Positions 53,244 to 61,334 of a stretch of DNA of 64,000 nucleotides are shown one piece after another (positions within the stretch are counted from its first letter, which is position 1; every line of letters starts with the position of its first letter). Location of the stretch: NCBI GenBank assembly GCA_012841165.1, contig DUVF01000028.1, positions 1 to 64,000 on the forward strand. The letters are read 5' to 3'. This DNA comes from Clostridiales bacterium (GTDB lineage Bacteria; Bacillota; Clostridia; Peptostreptococcales; Anaerovoracaceae). Made by a program: the position numbers and the translations under genes. A model generated the notes under the pieces. That model searched no databases and was not told the DNA's origin. It saw only the letters and a list, made by a program, of their open reading frames with translations.

Positions 53244-54490
53244 GGCGATGCCGGAGCAGCCGATTCTGGCAAATCAGACTGATCGGCTGAAGTATCAGGG
53301 TTAGCCGGATCTCCCGAATCAGGCGGATTGGCCGGTTGGCCGGGGTTAGCTGGTTGGCCGGGGTTGGCCGGGGTTTCTGAATCGGGCGGATTGGCCGGTT
53401 GGCCGGGGTTAGCCGGATTTTCTGAATCGGGCGGATTAGCCGGTTGGCCGGGGTTGGCCGGATTTTCTGAATCGGGCGGATTGGTCGGTTGGCCTGGGGT
53501 GGCCGGTTGGCCGGGATTAGCCGGGTCTTTTGAAACAGGCGGTTTTGCCGGTTTGTTTGAACCGCCGGGAGAACTTGCCGAAACACTTGACGTTACCCTA
53601 TTTTCAACCTTTTTCGGCGCTGGCGGAACATGTCCCGGCGTGCTCGGCTTCGCCCATTTCGGAGGAGCCGACGCCGGAGGTGTCTCTTTAAGGACGATCA
53701 CCGGAGGCTTGCCGGCCGATGGAGATGGCGCCGCAGCAGATTCTGCTGTCAACTGAGCCGCTTTTCTGCGTTTTGTTTCAAACGATTGATATAGAGCATC
53801 CAGTTCAGCGATGGTCTTATCTTGAAGATCTGCCATCATAATGGTTTCGATGCCGTCTGCCACATTCATCAGCCTGGCAACTAAACTATAACGACCTGGC
53901 GAAAGGCCAAGATTGGCAGCTTCTTTAACGGCGTCATGCGATACCGAAAACGCTTCGACATCAGCTTGGATGCCAAACTCAGCCAGTGCTTCTTCTACCT
54001 TTTTTTGTAAATTGGCCGCCAGCCTGCTGTCCTTCTCCGCCGATCCATAGGTAGCGATCAGGACATCGCCTTTTCCCTTTTTATTTAAATAACCATCTGT
54101 AATCAGTTCATCGATCAATTTTTTGATCGCTGTCTCAACAGATTGATGCCTTAGCTTCAGCTGCTTTACAATCTTTTTCCCATCGTCATTGATCCCCTCG
54201 ACCGAGATAACTCTTTCCAGCCTGTTCAAACTTATCTCAACCGAAGGATTGACATCTACACTGACATATTCGACCGGCATCATATATACAAAAGCACCGA
54301 TCGCGCAAACAACCAGAGCAGCGGCAAGCCCGGTCCCCAGCCGGGCAATGCCGGAAAACGTCTTCCTGTGCTCTGTTACATCGACTACATCGCCGATGTC
54401 ATAACCGCGGTCTTTGACTTCTCTTACTGACCCGTCATCTGTGAGAGCGAAGCAGGTTTTATTCAGTTTGTCTATTATTATCCCCTTCAT
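53240..54490 (-). CDS. rsgI: anti-sigma-I factor RsgI with Pro-rich repeat tail
   Basis: RsgI holds sigma-I inactive at the membrane. The 416 aa protein has the cytoplasmic RsgI_N domain (1-45), a transmembrane helix at 51-71, and the juxtamembrane extracellular domain with VDVNPSVEISLNR. The N81-P82 bond there is the autoproteolysis site known in RsgI. A predicted helical region (about 185-245) follows. From residue about 255 the tail is rich in Pro, Ala, Ser and Asn, with repeated PANPGQPANPPDSE units. No carbohydrate-binding or other sensory domain ends the protein, unlike Clostridium thermocellum RsgIs. The ATG overlaps sigI by four bases. Confidence 0.92.
   Translation of the reverse strand: MKGIIIDKLNKTCFALTDDGSVREVKDRGYDIGDVVDVTEHRKTFSGIARLGTGLAAALVVCAIGAFVYMMPVEYVSVDVNPSVEISLNRLERVISVEGINDDGKKIVKQLKLRHQSVETAIKKLIDELITDGYLNKKGKGDVLIATYGSAEKDSRLAANLQKKVEEALAEFGIQADVEAFSVSHDAVKEAANLGLSPGRYSLVARLMNVADGIETIMMADLQDKTIAELDALYQSFETKRRKAAQLTAESAAAPSPSAGKPPVIVLKETPPASAPPKWAKPSTPGHVPPAPKKVENRVTSSVSASSPGGSNKPAKPPVSKDPANPGQPATPGQPTNPPDSENPANPGQPANPPDSENPANPGQPANPPDSETPANPGQPANPGQPANPPDSGDPANPDTSADQSDLPESAAPASP
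53303..53527. repeat. 45-bp tandem repeat inside rsgI
   Basis: The 3' part of rsgI is a minisatellite of about 45-bp units with a few shorter or diverged copies. Each unit codes for PANPGQPANPPDSE plus one variable residue. The repeats are in frame, so changes in copy number alter only the tail length. Confidence 0.8.
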
Positions 54491-55242
54491 TTAGAAAGCT
54501 CCTCTTTCACCAACGGAAAGTAATTTTTCAGAACCGGAAAATCACCGGTCATGATCTCAACCGCTGCTATTATATATTTTCGATGACGTTCAAGAATTTT
54601 TGGGGGTATTTTAACAAATTTTATGATTTCTGAAGCCGGGAGTCTTTTTTGGCGGCGCAACTGGTCAAGCAGGTCAGGATGACGGCTGATATGAGCGATC
54701 GCCAGGGCACAGGCCCGCTTGGTTTTCATGGCTTTAGGTGAATCAGCCGCTAGATCGGCAAAGCGAAAACCATAATTTTCCAGAATCTTTGCCATCTCCC
54801 TAATCTCAAGTTTACCGTTGAATTCTGATTGAAATTTTTGTTGGGCATCTTTAAAATCATGAGCGGGGTAAAGCCGTCCTTCGCCTTCTATATCTTCCAA
54901 ATCGGCTTCAAAAAAAGCTGGATTGACCGTCAGTTCCCAATCTCGACCGGCCTTTTTCTTAAACTCGTCATAAAGCCGTCGCCGGATGACCAACTCTGCA
55001 AAAGGCAGAAAGTGACCTTTGTCAGGCAAGAAAGTTTGGATGGCTTCGTTAAACGCCAATAAAGCGATCGACCATTCGTCGTCGCTTTTAGTGATGAACT
55101 GCCCTGTCACCTTTGCAGCTGTACGCAATATGTAACCTTCGTACTGCTCAATAAATTTACTGCAATAGACCGGATCGTTCTTAGCCAGGATCGCGTTTTG
55201 ATCGAGCTCGTTTACGATAAGCTCAATATCGCTATCGCTCAT
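54487..55242 (-). CDS. sigI: sigma-I factor
   Basis: A 251 aa member of the SigI branch of sigma-70 factors. Region 2 resembles the SigI form: FIEQYEGYILRTAAKVTGQF, the SDDEWSIALLAFNEAI core and a RRRLYDEFKKKAG segment. The C-terminal DNA-binding part lacks a classical sigma4 signature, as in other SigI proteins. In other Clostridia SigI/RsgI pairs sense wall or polysaccharide signals. It has its own promoter. The SD is GAGGGG, about eleven bases before the ATG. Confidence 0.92.
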   Translation of the reverse strand: MSDSDIELIVNELDQNAILAKNDPVYCSKFIEQYEGYILRTAAKVTGQFITKSDDEWSIALLAFNEAIQTFLPDKGHFLPFAELVIRRRLYDEFKKKAGRDWELTVNPAFFEADLEDIEGEGRLYPAHDFKDAQQKFQSEFNGKLEIREMAKILENYGFRFADLAADSPKAMKTKRACALAIAHISRHPDLLDQLRRQKRLPASEIIKFVKIPPKILERHRKYIIAAVEIMTGDFPVLKNYFPLVKEELSK

Positions 55243-55313
55243 TCAGTGGATGCCGCCCCTCTTGATTTCTAATAATTCGCGCCTTGATTTGCCACGATTG
55301 GTCTAATAGGCTA

Positions 55314-55343
55314 ATTATACTCTAAACCCCTATTGAAATGCAA
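55314..55343 (-). promoter_or_regulatory. promoter of sigI-rsgI-thiN
   Basis: Minus-strand TTGCAT (55338-55343), 18 bases, then a perfect TATAAT (55314-55319). This is a sigma-A type promoter; a separate SigI-type promoter was not identified. Confidence 0.6.
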
Positions 55344-55365
55344 AAATGAACTGCTTTACTAAAAG

Positions 55366-55983
55366 TTAGCTCTCTTTATTAAATCGCTTTCGGTAATAGT
55401 AAATTCCAAAACCAATGCACAGAAGGCCAAGAAGAATCAGTGCGATCCAGCTATAGACCTGGATATAGTCGATGATCTTAGCCCAGGAATTACCGGCCAG
55501 ACGGCCCATATAGAGCAGCGCCGTATTCCAAATAAAAGCTCCGGCTGTGGTAAAGAGCACAAACAGACCCAGAGACATTCGAGCTATTCCGGCAGGGATA
55601 GAAATCAAGCTGCGGACTATGGGGATAAACCGACAAAAGAATACCGTTGAACGCCCTTTCCGGTTGAACCAATCAATAGCTTTTTTAATGTCGCTGTCCT
55701 TCATGTGCAGCGCCCAGCCCAATTGGCCAGCGGCCAGCTTCTCAAGCCGCGCTTCGTTTAAAAAACTCCCCAGCACATAGAGAACCAGCGCACCGACCAC
55801 AGAGCCGGCAGTCGCCGCGATCGCCACACCCCAAAAATCGAGCCCTGCCTGAACCGTCATAAACCCGGCGAATGTAAGTATGACTTCAGAAGGAATCGGC
55901 GGAAAAATATTTTCCACAGCGATCAGTAAAAACACCCCGACATAACCATATTGAGCAATGACCTGAAGCAACCACTCCTGCAC
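55366..55983 (-). CDS. DedA family membrane protein
   Basis: A 205 aa DedA (SNARE-associated/VTT) protein with about five hydrophobic segments. Signature segments are ENIFPPIPSEVILTFAGFM near the N terminus and FFCRFIPIVRSLISIPAGIARM in the centre, with the conserved Arg residues. DedA proteins act in undecaprenyl-phosphate or lipid recycling. The start is GTG at 55983 with AGGAG six bases upstream; a longer frame to 56130 is the shadow of the L25 acidic tail in another frame. It follows ctc by 13 bases. Confidence 0.9.
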   Translation of the reverse strand: MQEWLLQVIAQYGYVGVFLLIAVENIFPPIPSEVILTFAGFMTVQAGLDFWGVAIAATAGSVVGALVLYVLGSFLNEARLEKLAAGQLGWALHMKDSDIKKAIDWFNRKGRSTVFFCRFIPIVRSLISIPAGIARMSLGLFVLFTTAGAFIWNTALLYMGRLAGNSWAKIIDYIQVYSWIALILLGLLCIGFGIYYYRKRFNKES

Positions 55984-55996
55984 GATGTCTCCTTGC

Positions 55997-56662
55997 TTAG
56001 GCTTCAGCTTCCTCTTCGGCCGCTGCTTCAGCTTCTTCTTCGTCTGTACCTTCGCCTTCGCCTTCGACTTCATCTTCGGCCTCAGCGACCGGCTCTTCAA
56101 TCTCGACCTTGGCTTCACCAACAGACGCAATCAATAAGTCGGGATCTAATTCGGTAGTAATCCCTTCCGGCATCTCCAGATCGGACACAAAGAAACGGCC
56201 TTGCTCCATAACAAATTCCGCTTCGATTTCAAACGCAGACGGAATATCGTTCGGCAGGCCTTTAACGGCAATGACGTCCATCTGGGTCATCAGCAGAAGC
56301 CTCTTCATCTCTAACAGTTCTTTATTGAGAAAACGGATAGGAACATCCATGGTGATTTCCTGATTCATCAGTATGTGCTGCAAATCAATATGAATCGGTT
56401 CCCGGGTTACCGGATCATTCTGTATATGACGGATAATGACATTCGTCGGCTTCGCTTTATCGATCGTCAAATAATAGACTGCTGTCAATCCATGTTCAAG
56501 CAGCGCTTTGCGTAAAACATCCTTTCTGATGAGGACCGCTTCAGAATCTTTGCCGTGGCCATAAACGTTTCCCGGCACCAGGCCTTCCCTGCGGTGTCTC
56601 CGGTTTGCCCGGCTGCCTTCAACCGTACGTTTAACTGCGCTGATGTTTGCTTTTTTATCCAT
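55997..56662 (-). CDS. ctc: 50S ribosomal protein L25 / general stress protein Ctc
   Basis: The 221 aa protein has the N-terminal 5S rRNA-binding L25 domain (VEGSRANRRHRREGLVPGNVYG) and the C-terminal TL5/CTC beta domain (DVIAVKGLPNDIPSAFEIEA). The last 30 residues are almost only Glu, Ala, Gly and Asp. This acidic tail gives a length above the usual 190-210 aa. It is transcribed from its own promoter. Confidence 0.94.
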   Translation of the reverse strand: MDKKANISAVKRTVEGSRANRRHRREGLVPGNVYGHGKDSEAVLIRKDVLRKALLEHGLTAVYYLTIDKAKPTNVIIRHIQNDPVTREPIHIDLQHILMNQEITMDVPIRFLNKELLEMKRLLLMTQMDVIAVKGLPNDIPSAFEIEAEFVMEQGRFFVSDLEMPEGITTELDPDLLIASVGEAKVEIEEPVAEAEDEVEGEGEGTDEEEAEAAAEEEAEA

Positions 56663-56704
56663 TCATTAAAACCTCTTTCCTTGGAAAATAAACTTCATCA
56701 AGTT

Positions 56705-56762
56705 ATAATAGCAAACAACAGGCCAAAAGACAAGGTTTTCCGTTGTTTCAGCCTGTTGTTTG
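56705..56762 (-). promoter_or_regulatory. ctc promoter overlapping a 12-bp inverted repeat
   Basis: Minus-strand TTGTCT (56728-56733), 17 bases, and TATTAT (56705-56710) form the promoter. Perfect 12-base arms CAAACAACAGGC and GCCTGTTGTTTG at 56751-56762 and 56712-56723 flank a 27-base loop and cover the spacer and -35 area. The hairpin may also terminate hydCBA transcripts. Confidence 0.5.
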
Positions 56763-56811
56763 TACGGCCATTGGCCTTTTGCCTTTAACGAACTTTTTTA
56801 GGGCCTTTTAA

Positions 56812-58542
56812 TCAGCCTCTCTTTTGATAATGCGTGTGCAACAATTTATGCGACAAGTGTCCGTTCGGCTCCTTCAGGTACTCATCGTACAGGCGTTTAA
56901 CCGAAGGATTCTGGTGCGATTTGCGGTACTCGGCCGCTTTCTCGTCTTCGCTGTACAGCGCTTTTGCCCGCTCAACAGCAACATCGATCTCTGACCGAAC
57001 CTGGTCGCTAACGATAGGTTGGCCGCCACCCATGATGCATCCACCGGGGCAGGCCATCACTTCGATGAAATGGTAGGGCGCTTTGCCGCTCCTCACCTGA
57101 TCCATCAGTTTCTTGATATTGCTTCCGCCATGCGCCAGCGCCACCTTAAGCTTCAGGCCTTCTTTGACTTCTATTTCTGCTTCGCGAACGCCTTCCAGAC
57201 CGCGCACATCATGATATTCGACATTTTGCAGGTCTTTTCCGGACAAAATATCTGCCAGGGTTCGCAAAGCCGCTTCCATGACGCCGCCGGTCACACCAAA
57301 GATAACCGCAGCGCCGGTGGAATCACCGTAAAATTCGTCGAACTTTTCATCCGGCAGTTTAGTGAAATCGATATCTGCTTGCTTGATCATTTTGGCCAGC
57401 TCCCGGGTAGTGATGCTGATGTCGACGTCGCGACGGCCATCGACCTCTAACTCTTCACGGCCGACCTCAAACTTCTTTGCCGTACAGGGCATCACACTGA
57501 CTACCACGATGTCGTCCGGATTTATGCCGGCCATCTCTGCGTAATGACTTTTCAGCAGAGCGCCCATCATGTTCTGCGGACTCTTGCAGGTGGACAGATT
57601 ATCCAGCAGATCGGGATAATTATGTTCACAGAATTTGATCCAACCGGGCGAGCAGCTGGTAATCATCGGCAATACGCCACCTTTTTCGACTCGCCCCAGC
57701 AACTCGGTACCCTCTTCCATGATGGTTACGTCGGCCGCGAAATCCGTATCAAAGACTTTCTTGAAACCCAGCCGGCGCAACGCCGCGGCCATTTTACCGG
57801 TAACCGGTGTGCCAATGGGCATGCCGAACTCTTCGCCCAGAGCCGCCCGCACCGCCGGAGCAGTCTGCACTATGACATATTTGGCAGGGTCGTTCAAAAC
57901 TGCCCACACTTCGGCAGTTTGATCTTTTTCTTTCAGTGCTCCCACCGGACAATTGACTATGCACTGGCCGCAGTTGATGCAGGACAGTTCTTCAAGCGGA
58001 GCATCGTAAAAAGTGCTGACGAACATTTTGTCGCTGCGTCCATTAAAGGCCAGAACGCCGGCTTCCTGAACCTTGTCGCAAACCCGCACACAGCGGCCGC
58101 AGTTGATACAACGGCTGTTGTCGCGAACGATGGTCGGAGAAACAATTTCTTCCTCTTCTGGATAACTCTTCAAATAGGGAGTGGTCTCTACGCCCAGCTC
58201 CTTGCCCAGCCTCTGCAGTTCGCAGTTCAAATTGCGCGCGCAGATCGTACAATCCGCATTATGATTGGCAATGATCAGTTCGAAAATGCCTTTGCGCAGT
58301 TCCCGTACCCGCTTGGTGTTGGTCCGGACGACCATGCCTTCGGAGACTGGATGCACGCAGGCTGTTTGAATTGATTTATTCGCTTCGACCACACAAATAC
58401 GGCAGGAACCGACCTCATTGATTCCCTTCAGGTAGCACAGGGTGGGAATATTGACGCCGGCCTTGCGCGCCGCTTCTAAAACGGTCGTTCCCGCAGGGAC
58501 GGTGACTTGTTGATTGTCTATGGTAAGTGTCACAACGCTCAT
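56812..58542 (-). CDS. hydA: [FeFe] hydrogenase catalytic subunit HydA
   Basis: A 576 aa subunit that reduces protons or oxidises H2. N-terminal 2Fe-2S domain (Cys in CYLKGINEVGSCRICV), a His-Cys3 4Fe-4S segment (HNADCTICARNLNC) and two 4Fe-4S sites (CINCGRCVRVC, CINCGQCIVNCP) pass electrons to the H-cluster domain with TSCSPGW, MPCTAKKFE and MACPGGCIMGGGQP. TSCSPGW has Ser in place of the second Cys of TSCCPGW, as in several NAD-linked enzymes. The C-terminal small subunit is fused. It is last in hydC-hydB-hydA. Maturation genes hydEFG are not in the window. Confidence 0.95.
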   Translation of the reverse strand: MSVVTLTIDNQQVTVPAGTTVLEAARKAGVNIPTLCYLKGINEVGSCRICVVEANKSIQTACVHPVSEGMVVRTNTKRVRELRKGIFELIIANHNADCTICARNLNCELQRLGKELGVETTPYLKSYPEEEEIVSPTIVRDNSRCINCGRCVRVCDKVQEAGVLAFNGRSDKMFVSTFYDAPLEELSCINCGQCIVNCPVGALKEKDQTAEVWAVLNDPAKYVIVQTAPAVRAALGEEFGMPIGTPVTGKMAAALRRLGFKKVFDTDFAADVTIMEEGTELLGRVEKGGVLPMITSCSPGWIKFCEHNYPDLLDNLSTCKSPQNMMGALLKSHYAEMAGINPDDIVVVSVMPCTAKKFEVGREELEVDGRRDVDISITTRELAKMIKQADIDFTKLPDEKFDEFYGDSTGAAVIFGVTGGVMEAALRTLADILSGKDLQNVEYHDVRGLEGVREAEIEVKEGLKLKVALAHGGSNIKKLMDQVRSGKAPYHFIEVMACPGGCIMGGGQPIVSDQVRSEIDVAVERAKALYSEDEKAAEYRKSHQNPSVKRLYDEYLKEPNGHLSHKLLHTHYQKRG

Positions 58543-59790
58543 TTAATTCGCCTCCTCCAGTCTGAACGCTTCAGGGAAATACTTGCGTGCAGTCAGAAAG
58601 GGAACGACTTCCGTTTTTCCGGAACCACACAGAGAACCGCCCTTCATGACATTCATAATCGAATCGTAGCGCTTCAGATCGGCCGCGTCGGCTGTGCCGG
58701 CCGCCAGATTATTCAGCACGAAATGCAACTGACGATTTCCCTCGCGGCAGGGCGTACACTTGCCGCAGCTTTCGTGAAGGAAAAACTCGCCGATAACTTT
58801 CAAATAATCACGGAGATCATTGGTTTCATCTGCCACTACGATAGCACCCGATCCGACGCTGAGTCCTACTGCTTCCAAACCTTCGTAAGTATATCGCGTG
58901 TTCCACATTCCGACCGGCAGCAATCCGCCGGAGGCGCCGCCGATCTGAACAAAGTATCCCTTGCTTCCGTCTTTCATCCCTCCGCCAAAACCATCGATGA
59001 TCTCGCTTATGGTCAAGCCAAACGGAATTTCATATACGCCCGGCTTGTTGACCTTGCCGGAGATGCTGATCACCTTTGTTCCGGTGCTTATCTCGGTTCC
59101 ATATGCCTTGAAGCTGTCGGCGCCCTTCCGCAAAATGCTGGCAATCGCCGACAAGGTTTCAGTATTTATTACCAGGGTTGGCAGCCTGAGGTAACCGGCC
59201 TGCTTGACAAAGGGCGGCTTAGTTCTCGGACGACCGGGCTTGCCTTCCAAACTTTCGCAGAGAGCAAAACCTTCTCCGCAGACATAGGCGCCGGCGCCGC
59301 TGAACAGACGGATATCGAAAGCATATCCCGTGCCCAGGACATTTTCTCCCAACACCTTGCGGTCACGGCATTGGCGGATCGCATCATTGATGGCTTCATG
59401 CTGCCAGGTATATTCTTCCCTGATATATATAATACCTTCTTTGGCATCGGAGCATATTCCAGCTACTATCATGCCTTCGATCACCTGATATATGTTTTGC
59501 TTCAGGAGCTCTCTGTCTTTGAAAGTTCCCGGTTCTCCTTCGTCGGCGTTGCAGACGACAAATTTTCTTTCTCCAATGGCCTCTCTCGCCTGGGTCAGTT
59601 TTATGCCGGTTGGGTAAGCGGCGCCGCCCCGGCCCTGCAGGCCGGATTCAGCGATGATCGCGACCGTCGCTTCAATGCCTCTGTCGGCCAGCTGCCGGAC
59701 AGTTTCGAAACCGCCCAGTTTTATGTAATCGTCAATGTTCTGACCATCATAACGTCCGAACCACTCGGTAATGTAACGCACCTGTTCCAT
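58543..59790 (-). CDS. hydB: NADH-binding hydrogenase subunit HydB (short, NuoF-like)
   Basis: A 415 aa flavoprotein with the NuoF core: FMN/NADH site GLQGRGGAAYPTG, ADEGEPGTFKDR, the GAGAYVCGE segment, and the 4Fe-4S ligands SCGKCTPCREG and SLCGSG. Bifurcating HydB proteins are about 600 aa, with an N-terminal thioredoxin-like 2Fe-2S domain and a C-terminal 2[4Fe-4S] domain. Both are absent here: the chain starts in the core and ends about 20 residues after the last Cys. It would oxidise NADH and feed HydA. One base is shared with the hydC stop. Confidence 0.94.
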   Translation of the reverse strand: MEQVRYITEWFGRYDGQNIDDYIKLGGFETVRQLADRGIEATVAIIAESGLQGRGGAAYPTGIKLTQAREAIGERKFVVCNADEGEPGTFKDRELLKQNIYQVIEGMIVAGICSDAKEGIIYIREEYTWQHEAINDAIRQCRDRKVLGENVLGTGYAFDIRLFSGAGAYVCGEGFALCESLEGKPGRPRTKPPFVKQAGYLRLPTLVINTETLSAIASILRKGADSFKAYGTEISTGTKVISISGKVNKPGVYEIPFGLTISEIIDGFGGGMKDGSKGYFVQIGGASGGLLPVGMWNTRYTYEGLEAVGLSVGSGAIVVADETNDLRDYLKVIGEFFLHESCGKCTPCREGNRQLHFVLNNLAAGTADAADLKRYDSIMNVMKGGSLCGSGKTEVVPFLTARKYFPEAFRLEEAN

Positions 59791-60263
59791 TATCCGGCCC
59801 TCCTTTCGCTGATCAGCTCACGCACCTTCTCGCGGGTCAGGTTACCGAACACCTCGTTGTTGATGCGAACCGCCGGCGCCACATCGCAAGCTCCGATGCA
59901 ATGTGTCGTCGCCAGGGTGAAAAGACCGTCGGCATCAGTCTGTCCGACTTCCAGGCCGAGCTCTTCTTTGAACCAATCCAAAAGAGCATTGTAACCGACA
60001 ACCGAACAAGCCGTTGATTCGCAGATCTGTATCAGATACTTCCCCCGCGGTTTATCGGACAGAGCGGCAAAATAAGTCACAACTTCAAAAACCTGCCCGG
60101 GCGTAACTTCTAATGCCCTGGCTACTTCTTCAGCGATTTCCCGGCTCACATAATGCTTTCCCGATCGTTCCTGCAATTCAAGCAAGACCGGCAGCAGTGC
60201 CGAGGAATCATTGCCGTGCTTGGCGCAAGCTTCGGCTACAAGATTCTGAACCACACCTTCCAT
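59790..60263 (-). CDS. hydC: hydrogenase subunit HydC (NuoE-like)
   Basis: A 157 aa thioredoxin-like protein with a 2Fe-2S cluster: ligands in CESTACSVVG and CIGACDVAP. It completes the trimeric NAD-linked hydrogenase. It is first in the hydCBA run, with GGGAGG upstream of the ATG at 60263. Confidence 0.94.
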   Translation of the reverse strand: MEGVVQNLVAEACAKHGNDSSALLPVLLELQERSGKHYVSREIAEEVARALEVTPGQVFEVVTYFAALSDKPRGKYLIQICESTACSVVGYNALLDWFKEELGLEVGQTDADGLFTLATTHCIGACDVAPAVRINNEVFGNLTREKVRELISERRAG

Positions 60264-60341
60264 ATTGATATTTTCCTCCCTGTCTCGGCCAGGCTCAACG
60301 CTAGCCGCAAAAATATAACCACTTTACAAATACTTTCGTTC

Positions 60342-60371
60342 AGAATATCATACCATAACTCAATGTTACAA
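60342..60371 (-). promoter_or_regulatory. possible hydCBA promoter
   Basis: Minus-strand TTGTAA (60366-60371), 18 bases, TATTCT (60342-60347) with an extended TGA. The match is partial; a 149-base gap before hydC holds no better one. Confidence 0.35.
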
Positions 60372-60412
60372 TTCCACTTTTGATATTTTAAAATTCCATA
60401 AACTTCAAAAAA

Positions 60413-61297
60413 TTAATTCTGGTTATGTTGAAGCGCCATTAAATTTATAATAGAGGCTGCCAGAACGAGTCCTATGCCTAGCAGCCCCATTGGGCCAGGT
60501 TTTTCCTGAAGCACCAGAAAAGCCGCCAGAGGAGCGATTACCGGCTTCAAAAGAAAAGTGACAGAGCCTGTGATCGCATTTGACGCGTCAATCGCCAGAA
60601 AATAAAACAAATATCCCAAGCCGGTCACTATAATCGCGGCATAGAGAACGAGTCCGATATTCTGCAGGTTTATTCCCTGAACTATCGGCCTTTGCAGAAG
60701 CATCAGGCACAACAACAGACCGCCTGAACCCATAATAAAACTCAAACTGGTCTGGGCAAAGGCACCGATCCGGCCGATTTTGACCTTCCCCAACACCGAA
60801 TAGAGACTGAAGACGACTGTTCCAAGCAGCGTCAGCATTATACCGGCGGGCGTATTGCCCGGCGCCAGATCAAAGGGGTTGATCAAAACCAGAATGCCCA
60901 ACAAACCCAGCAGCATCGCCAGCAGATTGTTGCGGTTAATCGGCTCCTTCAAAAACATACGGGCAAATACCATCGTAAAGACTGGGCTCAGACAGATCAT
61001 GATCGCCGCGGTTGTCGCATTGGTTCTCATCAAGCCAAACTGAAAGATCAGCATGCTGATCGGAATGCAAAGAATCCCTAAAATCAAAAGATAACGCAAA
61101 TCGGCAGCGTTCAAACGATGAGCTCCGGGTTTTCGTAGTTCACGAATAGCAAGGGGCAGCAGCACCAAACCGCCGCCAAAGAATCTTAGAAATGTAAGCT
61201 GAAAGGGATCGAGATCGTTGCCACCGATTTTCAAAGCGACTTCCATCGTTCCAAAACAGAATGCCGCTACGCAAATATAAAAAATAACCTTTTTCAT
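60413..61297 (-). CDS. EamA/DMT family transporter
   Basis: A 294 aa membrane protein with ten predicted helices in two EamA repeats: the first begins MKKVIFYICVAAFCFGTMEV and the second near GIMLTLLGTVVFSLYSVLGK. Such carriers export metabolites or amino acids; the substrate is not determinable. The ATG at 61297 follows AAGG by five bases. It precedes hydC by 149 bases on the transcript direction. Confidence 0.87.
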   Translation of the reverse strand: MKKVIFYICVAAFCFGTMEVALKIGGNDLDPFQLTFLRFFGGGLVLLPLAIRELRKPGAHRLNAADLRYLLILGILCIPISMLIFQFGLMRTNATTAAIMICLSPVFTMVFARMFLKEPINRNNLLAMLLGLLGILVLINPFDLAPGNTPAGIMLTLLGTVVFSLYSVLGKVKIGRIGAFAQTSLSFIMGSGGLLLCLMLLQRPIVQGINLQNIGLVLYAAIIVTGLGYLFYFLAIDASNAITGSVTFLLKPVIAPLAAFLVLQEKPGPMGLLGIGLVLAASIINLMALQHNQN

Positions 61298-61334
61298 ATG
61301 GCCTTCGTACTCTACATAATCACTCAAGGAAAAT

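Noticed and set aside
53303-53527. CRISPR-like array in the 53 kb region
   Set aside because: Units are contiguous, in frame with rsgI, and have no unique spacers; no cas genes are present.
53328-53756. Plus-strand reading frame with GWPGLAG repeats, collagen-like
   Set aside because: It is the antisense shadow of the rsgI repeat; it has no SD, and the minus-strand frame carries the RsgI domains.
55984-56130. DedA with a basic N-terminal extension
   Set aside because: The Lys/Arg-rich extension is the acidic L25 tail read in another frame; GTG at 55983 has a good SD.
57590-57680. TSCSPGW instead of TSCCPGW in HydA
   Set aside because: The Ser variant is common in NAD-linked multi-subunit [FeFe] hydrogenases, so it is not evidence of inactivity.
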